In this document: in pieces, positions 44,201 through 51,405 of the stretch
Layout of the letters: every line of letters starts with the position of its first letter
How positions within the stretch are numbered: position 1 is the first letter of the stretch
Assembly: GCF_000967495.1 (NCBI RefSeq)
Contig: NZ_JXXU01000035.1
Span: 62,001-126,000 of the forward strand
Reading direction: 5' to 3'
Source of the DNA: Vibrio neptunius
GTDB taxonomy: Bacteria > Pseudomonadota > Gammaproteobacteria > Enterobacterales > Vibrionaceae
Length of the DNA: 64,000 nt
Program-made: the position numbers and the translations under genes
The notes under the pieces: model-generated
Told to the model about the DNA's origin: nothing
Seen by the model: the letters and a program-made list of their open reading frames with translations, nothing else
Databases searched by the model: none

Positions 44201-44428
44201 TACAGCCAACATGGCAGTGGTTAATGGATAAGTGACCTGATCCTCGACCACCTGAGGTGCTTGACCCGGATAGCTGGTTTTGATGATCACCTGAACATCC
44301 GATAAGTCAGGGATTGCGTCTACAGGTGTGTTTTTTACACTGTAAAGGCCAGCAAAAACAATAGCTAAGATGGCAATCAATACTAGGAATCTATTACTGA
44401 TTGACCAACGGATAATTGCATTGATCAT
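41300..44428 (-). CDS. cusA: CusA heavy-metal RND pump
   Basis: A 1042-residue inner-membrane proton-driven exporter of Cu(I)/Ag(I), with 12 transmembrane helices and two large periplasmic loops. GAMVDGAIVMIENVHKHIE holds the proton-relay Asp of the HME-RND family; DEGDLMYMP and TRIDMLATGI carry the Met ligands used by CusA for metal. The C-terminus ends IFKLWKQREISRHS. It pairs with CusB (2-base gap) and CusC. The terminus is intact and the length matches the 1047-residue E. coli protein. Confidence 0.93.
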   Translation of the reverse strand: MINAIIRWSISNRFLVLIAILAIVFAGLYSVKNTPVDAIPDLSDVQVIIKTSYPGQAPQVVEDQVTYPLTTAMLAVPGAETVRGYSFFGDSYVYIIFNDDTDMYWARSRVLEYLSQVAPNLPSNAKPTLGPDATGVGWVYSYVLQDKTGQHDLAQLRSLQDWFLKYELQTVDGVSEVATVGGMVKQYQIQIDPAKLRAYNLTLQQVNNTIQNGNQETGASVIEVAEAEHMVRTTGYLTSIEDIRSLPLKVTEKGTPLLLGDVADINLGPQMRRGISELNGEGEAVGGVIVMRFGENASEVIAKTKAKLTELQRSLPEGVEIVPTYDRSTLIDSAVENLWKKLAEEFIVVAIVCALFLFHIRSSLVIALSLPVGILTAFVIMHWQGINANIMSLGGIAIAIGAMVDGAIVMIENVHKHIERTPLTDKNRWQVIGKAAEEVGAPLFFSLLIITLSFVPVFALEGQEGKMFSPLAFTKTYAMAASAGLAITLVPVLMGYFIRGKVLPEHKNPVNKGLVSLYRPLLNLSLNYPKIMIVIAIGLMASAYYPTSKLGSEFIPPLDEGDLMYMPTTYPGISIGKARELLQQTNKLIKSVPEVETVWGKIGRAETATDPAPLTMIETVIQLKPREQWREGVTTESLRKEFDDLVQFPGLTNAWVMPIKTRIDMLATGIKTPIGIKISGPDLNVIEQIGAELEPILNQVNGTASVYAERVAGGRYVTIDIKRRSAARYGLNIKDVQRVISTAVGGMNVGETIEGLERYPINVRYPQDYRDSVVKQQNLPLVTPNGARIALADVADIRYEDGPPMIKTENARPNGWVFVDIDGRDLGSYVAEAQQVVAVQLNLPAGYSLAWSGQYEYMERAKERLSVVVPITLAIIILLLYFSFRRIGEVLIIMMTLPLAMVGGLWLMHYLGYNFSIAVGVGFIALAGVAVEIGVIMLVYLNQAWHYKKLDAQEQNHSITSDDLSMAIRDGAGLRVRPVMMTVLTVIIGLVPIMYGEGTGSEVMQRIAAPMIGGMASALLLTLLVLPAIFKLWKQREISRHS

Positions 44429-44430
44429 CG

Positions 44431-46137
44431 TTAGCCCTCATCTGTTGCCAATTGCTTGAGCAGGTAATCTGCACCTTGTCGTTCAACTAGAAATCGAACG
44501 CGCTGACCTTCCTCAAAACCCATTAGATCCACTTCATCGCCAACGGAGAAGTTCATCTCACCGGCCTGCCAGTTCCACTCCGCGACAGGGAGATGGTTTA
44601 AGGTGATCATGCCAAAGTCGGCCATCAGCATAGAAATATCGCCTTGCAACCAAAGCTCGCCAGCAACAACAGAGTCATCCACTTTGTAATCGACAATTTC
44701 GTACTGGCCAGACTCGGTTTTTTGCATTTCAAACTCTATGCTTTGACCTGTTGTGAATGCACTCGCTTCGACGTCTTTAGCGAGAGTGAAATTCATGATC
44801 ATGCCCGGCCAATCCCATTCAGGTACCGGCTGGTGGTTGATCGTCAACATGCCATGATCAGCCATGACGTCGGTGATCTCTCCCTTCGCCCAAACGGTCT
44901 CCTCATCTGGTTCAACACCATTAATGCGCGCAAGGTCGGCAGACTGGCTGGATTCAGAGTCGAGCATAAAGTGTGCGGAAGTCACCACTTGATCGTCTTG
45001 GGTTAAGCCCTGCAACACTTCAACCCGATCTCCGGCTTCACGGCCTGTTTCGATGCGAGCAGAGCGGTATTTTCCTTGGCCTTCTGCCAGAACGATGCGA
45101 GCCATGCCGCCAGAGCGTATTACCGCAGATTTAGGGATCGTCAGTACTGACTCTTCGCTAACAGGTTGAAGAGCAATGTTGGCGAACATATTGGGCTTGA
45201 GCTCGCCATCTGGGTTAGGGAATTTAAGTCTGACGCGCAGAGTACGAGTATTAGGGTCAAGAATCGGGTAGACGTAGTCGACCTTACCCTGCCATTCGTT
45301 GCCCGGAATCGCATCTAATGTCATCGAGGCTTCACTGCCAGCTTTAATCCATTGCGCCTGACGCTCGAACACTTCTGCGTCTACCCAAACATTGTTCAGT
45401 GGGCCAGCGCTGATCACTGCTTGCGCGGGTGACAAATAACCCCCTTCGCGAATGCTCAAACTTGCAATCACACCGTTAGCTGGTGCCTTTATTTCAATGG
45501 TTTGTGACGCTTTACCGCGTTTTAGAATCGCTTTAATTTGTGCACGGTCTACACCTAGTGTCACGAGTCGTTCAGTGGCACCTTTGACTAAGCCAGTTCG
45601 ACCTGTTCGAGAGGCATTAAGTAACTCTTCCTGCGCTTTCACCAACTCAGGTGAATAGAGCGTAAACAGCACATCGCCTTTGTTGACTTTTTCACCGATC
45701 GCATTGATGAACAGTTTTTCAACCCAACCCGCGACGCGTACGTTGGTTTGCCAAAGCTGGCTTTCATCAAACGCGATGTAACCGACCGTTTCAATGCAGG
45801 GGGAGAGAGGTTCTAGGGTTACGGGTTCGGACTTGACGCCGAGGTTGTTTTCTACCGACGGATCAATCGTAATGGTTCCGGGTTTATCTTGCTCTCCCGC
45901 CATGTCTCCGGCGTAAACTGGAATTAAGTCCATGCCCATTGGTGACTTACCGGGCTTATCTCGCTTGTAGTTCGGGTCCATCGGAGCAACCCAGTAGAGA
46001 GGTTCAGCAGAATCAGAAGAACCAGACTCAGCCTTGGCGTCCATTCCCATGCTAGATCCGGCTAGGAAATGATTAGCGGAATAGCCCAGCGCGCCTCCTA
46101 CCAACAGAGCGATAGCAGCGATTTGTAATGTTTTCAT
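44431..46137 (-). CDS. cusB: CusB adaptor fused to two CusF domains
   Basis: A 568-residue periplasmic adaptor. An N-terminal anchor (LQIAAIALLVGGALGYSA) leads to a metal-binding domain (YWVAPMDPNYKRDKPGKSPMGMDLIPVY), then lipoyl/barrel-sandwich and beta-barrel domains (VAGWVEKLFI, KVNKGDVLFTLYSPEL, VRLKFPNPDGELKPNMFANI). The last 155 residues are two CusF-like copper-chaperone domains in tandem, usually a separate gene. The first has His/Trp/Met/Met (NHQPVPEWDWPGMIMNF); the second (NHLPVAEWNWQAGEMNF) has lost the first Met. ATG 46137 follows AAGG by 8 bases. Confidence 0.9.
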   Translation of the reverse strand: MKTLQIAAIALLVGGALGYSANHFLAGSSMGMDAKAESGSSDSAEPLYWVAPMDPNYKRDKPGKSPMGMDLIPVYAGDMAGEQDKPGTITIDPSVENNLGVKSEPVTLEPLSPCIETVGYIAFDESQLWQTNVRVAGWVEKLFINAIGEKVNKGDVLFTLYSPELVKAQEELLNASRTGRTGLVKGATERLVTLGVDRAQIKAILKRGKASQTIEIKAPANGVIASLSIREGGYLSPAQAVISAGPLNNVWVDAEVFERQAQWIKAGSEASMTLDAIPGNEWQGKVDYVYPILDPNTRTLRVRLKFPNPDGELKPNMFANIALQPVSEESVLTIPKSAVIRSGGMARIVLAEGQGKYRSARIETGREAGDRVEVLQGLTQDDQVVTSAHFMLDSESSQSADLARINGVEPDEETVWAKGEITDVMADHGMLTINHQPVPEWDWPGMIMNFTLAKDVEASAFTTGQSIEFEMQKTESGQYEIVDYKVDDSVVAGELWLQGDISMLMADFGMITLNHLPVAEWNWQAGEMNFSVGDEVDLMGFEEGQRVRFLVERQGADYLLKQLATDEG

Positions 46138-46147
46138 GTCAGATACC

Positions 46148-47506
46148 TTATTCTTGTTCGCCTTGAGACAAAGTGACTGGCTCAACTTGATAATCAAAAC
46201 CGTCCAGTAGGGCAGCTAAGTTGCTGTTCACAATGTTTAAATCTGCAATCAGACGTTGCTGTTCGAGTTGTAGAGCAAGTTCATCGGCAGAGGCCGTAAT
46301 GACATCGTTAAACTGAGACGTGTTGTTCTGATAACCTCGCTCAACCGCACGAATTCGTGCGTTGGCCTGAGGAAGAAGGGTGGACTGATACCGTTCTAGT
46401 CGTTGGGCTAAATTGGTTCGGTCGACAAGTAAGGCGTTGACTTTGGCATTCATCTGAGCCAGTAACGTGTCTTTCTGGGACTTGGCCGCGCCGACCTGAT
46501 ATTGGGCCGCAGCGAGATTTCTGTCCTGACGGTTTCCCGTGAACAGAGGAATGTCCATGGTTAGATAGGCACTAACTAGGTCTGATGCAGGTTCTCCCAT
46601 CATGCCGTTGGCCTGACGGTAGGCGTACATGACTTCAACGCCAAACTGAGGTTGGTAAGCCTGCTGTGCAATTTCAACCTGAGTTTCGGAAGTGGATATA
46701 GTTTGGCCGGCCATTTGTACCATTGGGTGCAGGCTGAGCTGCTGATAATACTCGGAGCTTGCTAGGTTTTCGTTCAGCTGTTGGTCGAGCTTGGTCCAGT
46801 TAAGCTGATTGGATGCGCTGACGTTCTGAATCTGTTCAGACCAATTGGCTCCCAACCATTCTGATAGCTGGGCCATTAAACGCTGTTGCATCTGCTGATT
46901 AGCCTGAAGCTTCTCATCCAGTTTGCTTACTTGAAGCTGAGCATTGAGCAGATCCTGAGCTTCGCTTTTACCAATCGAATAGTTGGTCTGAATGAAGCTC
47001 TCCATATCTTTAAGCAAACGACGGTTTTCCAGCATGATGGTTTTCGCCTGCTGCTGATAACCCAGTTCAAGCCAGAGTTGGGTCATGCTGTTAATGACAT
47101 CCAGTTCTCGGGCATCAATTTGTAAACCGACGCCATCCGCTTGTTGATTGCTTTTCTTTTGTTGTAACTCCAGTGTCGAGCCACGCTCAAATTGTTGCAT
47201 CAATCCGACGGAAATGTTCGTCATCGGATCTTCGTCGAATTTGAAGCTGTCTACAGGTAGGCCACCGAAGCCAACTTTGATTTTGGGGTCCATTAGCGTG
47301 GCACTGGCAACGCCGGTCTCGCGCAGTGCTTGTGATTGAGCAAAATATTGCTTTCGATTGCTGTCGTTGTTGAGTGCCATGCTGATCAATTGTGATAGCA
47401 CAGCTTGCGGCTGGTGAGTCTGCTCTTGCAAGTTGCTTGCTGATACAGGCGCAAACCAGACCGCGGCACTGACAGAAAGCGCCAGAATCCTTGGTTTGAT
47501 TTTCAC
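46148..47506 (-). CDS. cusC: CusC outer-membrane channel
   Basis: A TolC-family outer-membrane factor of about 452 residues, exporting copper with CusBA. GTG 47506 begins a signal peptide (VKIKPRILALSVSAAVWFAPVSA). The coiled, helical body has repeated QxxxQ heptads (TLELQQKKSNQQADGVGL; LRETGVASATLMDPKIKVGFGG) and a second half with duplicated pattern (FTGNRQDRNLAAAQYQVGAAKSQKDTLLAQ). The stop lies 10 bases before cusB, and the gene follows the DUF2946-like gene. Confidence 0.88.
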   Translation of the reverse strand: MKIKPRILALSVSAAVWFAPVSASNLQEQTHQPQAVLSQLISMALNNDSNRKQYFAQSQALRETGVASATLMDPKIKVGFGGLPVDSFKFDEDPMTNISVGLMQQFERGSTLELQQKKSNQQADGVGLQIDARELDVINSMTQLWLELGYQQQAKTIMLENRRLLKDMESFIQTNYSIGKSEAQDLLNAQLQVSKLDEKLQANQQMQQRLMAQLSEWLGANWSEQIQNVSASNQLNWTKLDQQLNENLASSEYYQQLSLHPMVQMAGQTISTSETQVEIAQQAYQPQFGVEVMYAYRQANGMMGEPASDLVSAYLTMDIPLFTGNRQDRNLAAAQYQVGAAKSQKDTLLAQMNAKVNALLVDRTNLAQRLERYQSTLLPQANARIRAVERGYQNNTSQFNDVITASADELALQLEQQRLIADLNIVNSNLAALLDGFDYQVEPVTLSQGEQE

Positions 47507-47590
47507 TTTATTGTCCGTTTCCGAGTGCCTGACAGGCACGAAAAACCATCTCCCAAAGCAATAGGCTGGGAGTCGATAACAGAGAACGGA

Positions 47591-47968
47591 TTACGCTATC
47601 GGAGGGCGATAGAGTGAGCTTAAACGGGTAATGACCTGACCTTGGACATCTGAATGGATCAGAGCCAACTGAGTCGAGATTAGTAGAGGTTTATCAATTC
47701 GGGGAATGGGGGCGAAAACCGTTGCGCACATCACGCTACAACAGTTATGAACCATCTCTTCGCTGGTTTCACAATGATCTGATGGGATTGAAGAATCTGT
47801 CAGCGCTGGGCTCATGTTCATTGCCATGCCACAGTGAGCCTGCTTGCTACCGGAATCGCTGAGCATTTCGAACGTCATTAGGGTTTCGCTAGTAGCAAAA
47901 CTGGATACCAACATGGCGCTCATGCTGATAAATAGAATCCAGTATTTACGAATCGAAGGGAAGCTCAT
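47591..47968 (-). CDS. DUF2946-like small copper-operon protein
   Basis: A 125-residue exported protein with a hydrophobic signal (YWILFISMSAMLVSSFA) and a Met/Cys/His-rich centre (HCGMAMNM, SDHCETSEEMVHNCCSVMCA) that could bind copper. It ends SSLYRPPIA, like DUF2946 proteins, which occur beside copper-resistance genes. It is the first gene of the copper operon, just downstream of a CueR-type promoter. The family name is by likeness, and its biochemical role is unknown. Confidence 0.65.
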   Translation of the reverse strand: MSFPSIRKYWILFISMSAMLVSSFATSETLMTFEMLSDSGSKQAHCGMAMNMSPALTDSSIPSDHCETSEEMVHNCCSVMCATVFAPIPRIDKPLLISTQLALIHSDVQGQVITRLSSLYRPPIA

Positions 47969-47998
47969 ACGTAACCTAAAATGACGATAACTCGGCTA

Positions 47999-48029
47999 GC
48001 ATAAAGCTTCCCCTAGGGGGAAGGTCAAG
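47999..48029 (-). promoter_or_regulatory. CueR-type promoter of the copper operon
   Basis: On the minus strand, -35 TTGACC (48029-48024) and -10 TATGCT (48004-47999) are 19 bases apart, and the spacer holds the dyad CTTCCCCCTAGGGGAAG. This is the E. coli copA/CueR arrangement. It drives the DUF2946-like, cusC, cusB, cusA and cupredoxin genes. The CueR gene is not in the window. Confidence 0.85.
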
Positions 48030-48036
48030 CGGTGTA

Positions 48037-48474
48037 TTAGGATTCTGCCGTCGCTTCTAAATTTAAAATGGACTGTTTGATTTGTTCAGGTAAGTTTGCT
48101 TTGCAATTGTTTTTAAAATCAAACATCACACAGGTGGCGCGCCCTACGGTACTGACTTTACCGACTTTCTTGCTCACAACCTGATACTCCATGGTGAATC
48201 TGTCTTCCTGAATGTCGACGACTTTAGACCCTATCATCAGAGTATCTGGATAGGTGATGGGCATTTTATAGCGGCAGCTTGTTTCACCCAATACTGGGCC
48301 TATATGACTTTGGCTTAGGTTGACGAGAAGATTGATGTGCTCAAAGTAGTCGAGTCTTGCAGTTTCGAAGTAGCGAAAGTAAACCACATTATTGACGTGT
48401 TGGAGAGCATCCATTTCACCCCAAGCGACCGGAATTTTTGTGATGACCGGAAAGTCTTTCAGTAACGATTCCAT
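48037..48474 (-). CDS. YbgC-like acyl-CoA thioesterase
   Basis: A 145-residue hotdog-fold thioesterase (4-hydroxybenzoyl-CoA thioesterase family). PVAWGEMDALQHVNNVVYFRYFETARLDYFE is the conserved catalytic start, with Asp in EMDALQHVNN, and the last part is the beta-sheet (YQVVSKKVGKVSTVGRATCVMFDF). Substrate is probably a short or medium acyl-CoA. ATG 48474 follows AAGGA by 6 bases. It stops 8 bases before the CueR-type promoter and looks monocistronic. Confidence 0.88.
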   Translation of the reverse strand: MESLLKDFPVITKIPVAWGEMDALQHVNNVVYFRYFETARLDYFEHINLLVNLSQSHIGPVLGETSCRYKMPITYPDTLMIGSKVVDIQEDRFTMEYQVVSKKVGKVSTVGRATCVMFDFKNNCKANLPEQIKQSILNLEATAES

Positions 48475-48556
48475 GCGTGTTCCTTGCATTGGTTTTTAAA
48501 AGAGCTCTTATTCTAATGCTGAATCAAGTGATTTTGTAAAAATGTTATCAAAATGT

Positions 48557-48601
48557 GATCTTTAATGACTAAGTAAAGGCCCGTCTTTACTTATAAAGAT
48601 C
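48557..48601. promoter_or_regulatory. Nested dyads upstream of fpr
   Basis: An outer pair GATCTTTA (48557-48564) / TAAAGATC (48594-48601) encloses an inner pair AAGTAAAG (48571-48578) / CTTTACTT (48585-48592). All arms are perfect 8-mers. The group lies 44 bases before the fpr start and could be an operator or an RNA cruciform. Confidence 0.55.
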
Positions 48602-48644
48602 AGAGGAGTAGGTTTTAAAGAGGTAACCTGATGGAGGATCTGCA

Positions 48645-49409
48645 ATGACCGCACCCGATGGTTTTAATCTCGCCAAAGTGGAAAAGCGCACTGACTGGAC
48701 GCCAGAGCTATTCAGTTTACGTCTTACTGGCGCGCCTCTCACCTTTAAAGCGGGCCAATTTACTAAACTGGCCCTGTATGACGACGACGGCCAATTGGTC
48801 AGCCGAGCGTATTCAGTCGTCAACGCACCACTTAACAGCAGCGATATGCTGGAATTTCTGATTGTCTCTAACCTTGAAGGCAAACTGACGCCAAAACTGC
48901 AGCACTTGAAAGAGGGAGACTCGGTATACGTAGGCGCTGCCGCCTATGGTGATTTGATTTTGAGTTCCATTCCTAAATCGACTCAGGACTTATGGTTGCT
49001 TTCAACGGGGACGGGTATTGGTCCTTTCCTATCGCTACTCGATGACATTAATGTTCGCCCCGGATATGAAAAAATTGTTTTAGTACATGGCGTTAGACAT
49101 GAGAAAGATTTGGTCTACCGCTACTTGATTGAGCAGCTAGTTGATCAATATGAAGGTCGCCTGAGTTATGTGCCTGTTGTGTCGAGAGAGCAGCACCCAA
49201 ATACGCTATATGGCCGCATTCCTCAGCTGTTGGGTCAACGTGAAATCCAAGAAAGAGCGCAGGCAGAGCTCACTCAGGAGAACAGTTTTGTCATGCTGTG
49301 CGGAAACCCAGCAATGATCAAAGAGACCACCAAGATTCTGCAAAGTTTTGGGTTAGAAAAATTCCGTCGAGCGACAGGAGGTAACATCACCTTTGAGCGC
49401 TATTGGTAG
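48645..49409 (+). CDS. fpr: Ferredoxin/flavodoxin-NADP reductase
   Basis: A 254-residue FAD enzyme that moves electrons from NADPH to ferredoxin or flavodoxin. SRAYSVVNAP binds FAD (RxYS), LLSTGTGIGPFLSLL is the pyridine-nucleotide loop, VLVHGVRHEKDLVYR follows it, and the C-terminus VMLCGNPAMIKETTKILQ...ERYW ends with the conserved Trp of bacterial Fpr. The length fits E. coli Fpr (248). Expected to be stress-inducible; nested dyads lie in its promoter. Confidence 0.92.
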   Translation: MTAPDGFNLAKVEKRTDWTPELFSLRLTGAPLTFKAGQFTKLALYDDDGQLVSRAYSVVNAPLNSSDMLEFLIVSNLEGKLTPKLQHLKEGDSVYVGAAAYGDLILSSIPKSTQDLWLLSTGTGIGPFLSLLDDINVRPGYEKIVLVHGVRHEKDLVYRYLIEQLVDQYEGRLSYVPVVSREQHPNTLYGRIPQLLGQREIQERAQAELTQENSFVMLCGNPAMIKETTKILQSFGLEKFRRATGGNITFERYW

Positions 49410-49524
49410 GACTCAATTATCATAGGGAACTTGTTTGAGTTTCCACATTTCAACCGTGTGCTTGGTTTTATCACATAGTCCAAGCAGGATTTGAGATTTA
49501 GGATCGTAAGGTTCGCCGATAAAA

Positions 49525-49547
49525 CAAAGGCCCTGAAAGGGCCTTTG
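49525..49547. terminator. Terminator between fpr and the YjiH gene
   Basis: Stem CAAAGGCCC / GGGCCTTTG with a five-base TGAAA loop lies between the convergent fpr and YjiH genes. On the minus strand it is followed by a T-rich TTTTATC, so it best serves the YjiH gene. Confidence 0.75.
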
Positions 49548-49573
49548 AAAAAAGATTGATTTGCGATCTGAGA

Positions 49574-50944
49574 TTAGAAAATCAGATGAGCAATACCAGC
49601 AATCACAGGCAGTGTGATTAAGGTACGCAGAATGAAGATGGCAAACAGTTCAAAGATGTTCACTGGGATACGGCTGCCAAGTAACAGCGCACCAACTTCA
49701 GACATGTAAATCAGCTGGGTGACAGACATAGCAGCGATGACAAAACGTGTCATTTCGTTATCAATCGACGACGCTAGAATCGCTGGGATAAACATATCAG
49801 CAAAACCAACCACGATAGTTTCAGAGGCCGCTGCCGCTTCTGGGATGCCTAATAGTTCAAGGAATGGGATGAATGGTTGACCTAGGAAGCTAAACACCGA
49901 CGTGTACTCAGCAATCACTAGAGCAATCGTACCTAAGCCCATAACTACAGGCAGCACACCAAATACCATGTCTACCGCGTTACGTACGCCTTCACCAAAG
50001 ACATCCTTAAATGATTTTACTTGGCTTGCTTTCGCTAGTGCCAGCTCCATACCCCAAGATACGCTTGTATGACCTGCAGGAACAGCATCGGCATCTTTTG
50101 CGGGCTGAGTACCATCGATGAAAGTATCTTTTTTCATGCTTAGAGGAGGCAAGCGAGGAATGATGATCGCTGCCACAATACCCGCCAGACAGATTGCACC
50201 ATAGAAAGGCAAGAACAAGTGCTCTAGTTCAACTTGAGCAAGAACAACCAAACTGAAAGTAATGGATACTGCTGAGAAGGTTGTACCTACGACAGCCGCT
50301 TCGCGCTGTGTGTAGAATTTGTTTTCGTATTGCTTGCTGGTTAGCAGGATACCGACTGAGCCATCGCCAAGCCAAGAAGCCATACAGTCGATAGCGCTAC
50401 GACCAGGTAAGTTAAATACTGGGCGCATCACTTTACTTAGCAGCGTGCCAAACAGCTCTAGCAAACCAAAGTTAAGTAACAGTGGGAGCAGTAAACCTGC
50501 AAAGATAAATACTGAAAATAGCGTTGGTAGCAAACCCTCTAGTACTAGGCCACCAGTATTTTCTTCCCATACGGCTTCAGGGCCGACTTGGAAGAAGGTC
50601 ATTGCAACAGCAAGACCACCAATAACACGCACTGCCAACCAAAGAGGGCTTGGGTTAAACAGGCTATTCAAGAATGGGCTGTTAGCAATAAATGTAGGAT
50701 TCTTGATACGACACAACAATGATGTTGCTGCCATAAATAAGATGATAGAAGTGACCATGCCTACAAGGTGATCACCAAATACAGCTTGTATGGATTTTGC
50801 CAGTACTGCGACTGGAATGGTGATATCACCGTCGTAGCTGATCGGGGCCATGAAAAGAAAAAGACCCAGCAAAGAAGGAATAAAGAACATCCAAAAGTTG
50901 CCTTTACCTTTCGTCTGTTCGATAGATTGAGCGTTATTCTGCAT
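49574..50944 (-). CDS. YjiH-family membrane protein, nucleoside-recognition (Gate) fold
   Basis: A 456-residue inner-membrane protein with about ten transmembrane helices. It starts MQNNAQSIEQTKGKGNFWMFFIPSLLGLFLFMAPI, and the later helices hold the Gate-domain pattern of YjiH-like proteins (LLLNFGLLELFGTLLSKVMRPVFNLPGRSAIDCMASWLGDGSVGILLTSKQY and the C-terminal VVGFADMFIPAILASS). Substrate is unknown; family genes often sit with amino-acid or nucleoside use. ATG 50944 is preferred to a further upstream start lacking a ribosome site. Confidence 0.85.
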   Translation of the reverse strand: MQNNAQSIEQTKGKGNFWMFFIPSLLGLFLFMAPISYDGDITIPVAVLAKSIQAVFGDHLVGMVTSIILFMAATSLLCRIKNPTFIANSPFLNSLFNPSPLWLAVRVIGGLAVAMTFFQVGPEAVWEENTGGLVLEGLLPTLFSVFIFAGLLLPLLLNFGLLELFGTLLSKVMRPVFNLPGRSAIDCMASWLGDGSVGILLTSKQYENKFYTQREAAVVGTTFSAVSITFSLVVLAQVELEHLFLPFYGAICLAGIVAAIIIPRLPPLSMKKDTFIDGTQPAKDADAVPAGHTSVSWGMELALAKASQVKSFKDVFGEGVRNAVDMVFGVLPVVMGLGTIALVIAEYTSVFSFLGQPFIPFLELLGIPEAAAASETIVVGFADMFIPAILASSIDNEMTRFVIAAMSVTQLIYMSEVGALLLGSRIPVNIFELFAIFILRTLITLPVIAGIAHLIF

Positions 50945-51355
50945 TACAATTCTCGTGTTACTACTAGTCAATATGATAAGCCTATCCACTTGGCATATAT
51001 ATTCACTATACATCTGCATTTAATCATCCGGCGCAAGCCTACTGTCTTTCGAATACCTTTGCAATACTATTCAATATAATTCGCTAAATATTCATGATTA
51101 AATGTGTTATTTTCAATCAACGGTGGATTTTTGTTTTGCTGATGTTAATTTGATTGAAATAATGTTGCAACCGTGAATTAAGTGTATTGTTTATTTTTAT
51201 TTTGAATAATAGAGTTAGGACCCATAAATTTGGTCCTAAAGACACTAGGTTGGATAGGGTGTTAAGTGGTTTTAGAGTGGATAGAACTTAAAAATATCAA
51301 AATCGAGCAATTCGGCGTATCAAGAAAATATACCCAGTGATTTAATTGTGAAAAT
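50945..51355. other. AT-rich spacer before the YjiH gene
   Basis: About 410 bases with no gene on either strand. It contains the minus-strand promoter of the YjiH gene and AT-rich runs, such as around 51130-51200. I see no named operator; the ppsA terminator closes it on the right. Confidence 0.4.
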
Positions 51356-51386
51356 AAAAACCGCCCAATCAAAATAGGCGGTTTTT
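51356..51386. terminator. Terminator after ppsA
   Basis: Stem AAAAACCGCC / GGCGGTTTTT with an eleven-base loop, 20 bases past the ppsA stop on the minus strand; flanking A5/T5 make it symmetrical. Confidence 0.88.
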
Positions 51387-51405
51387 GCTCGATTATTGCT
51401 CTGTA

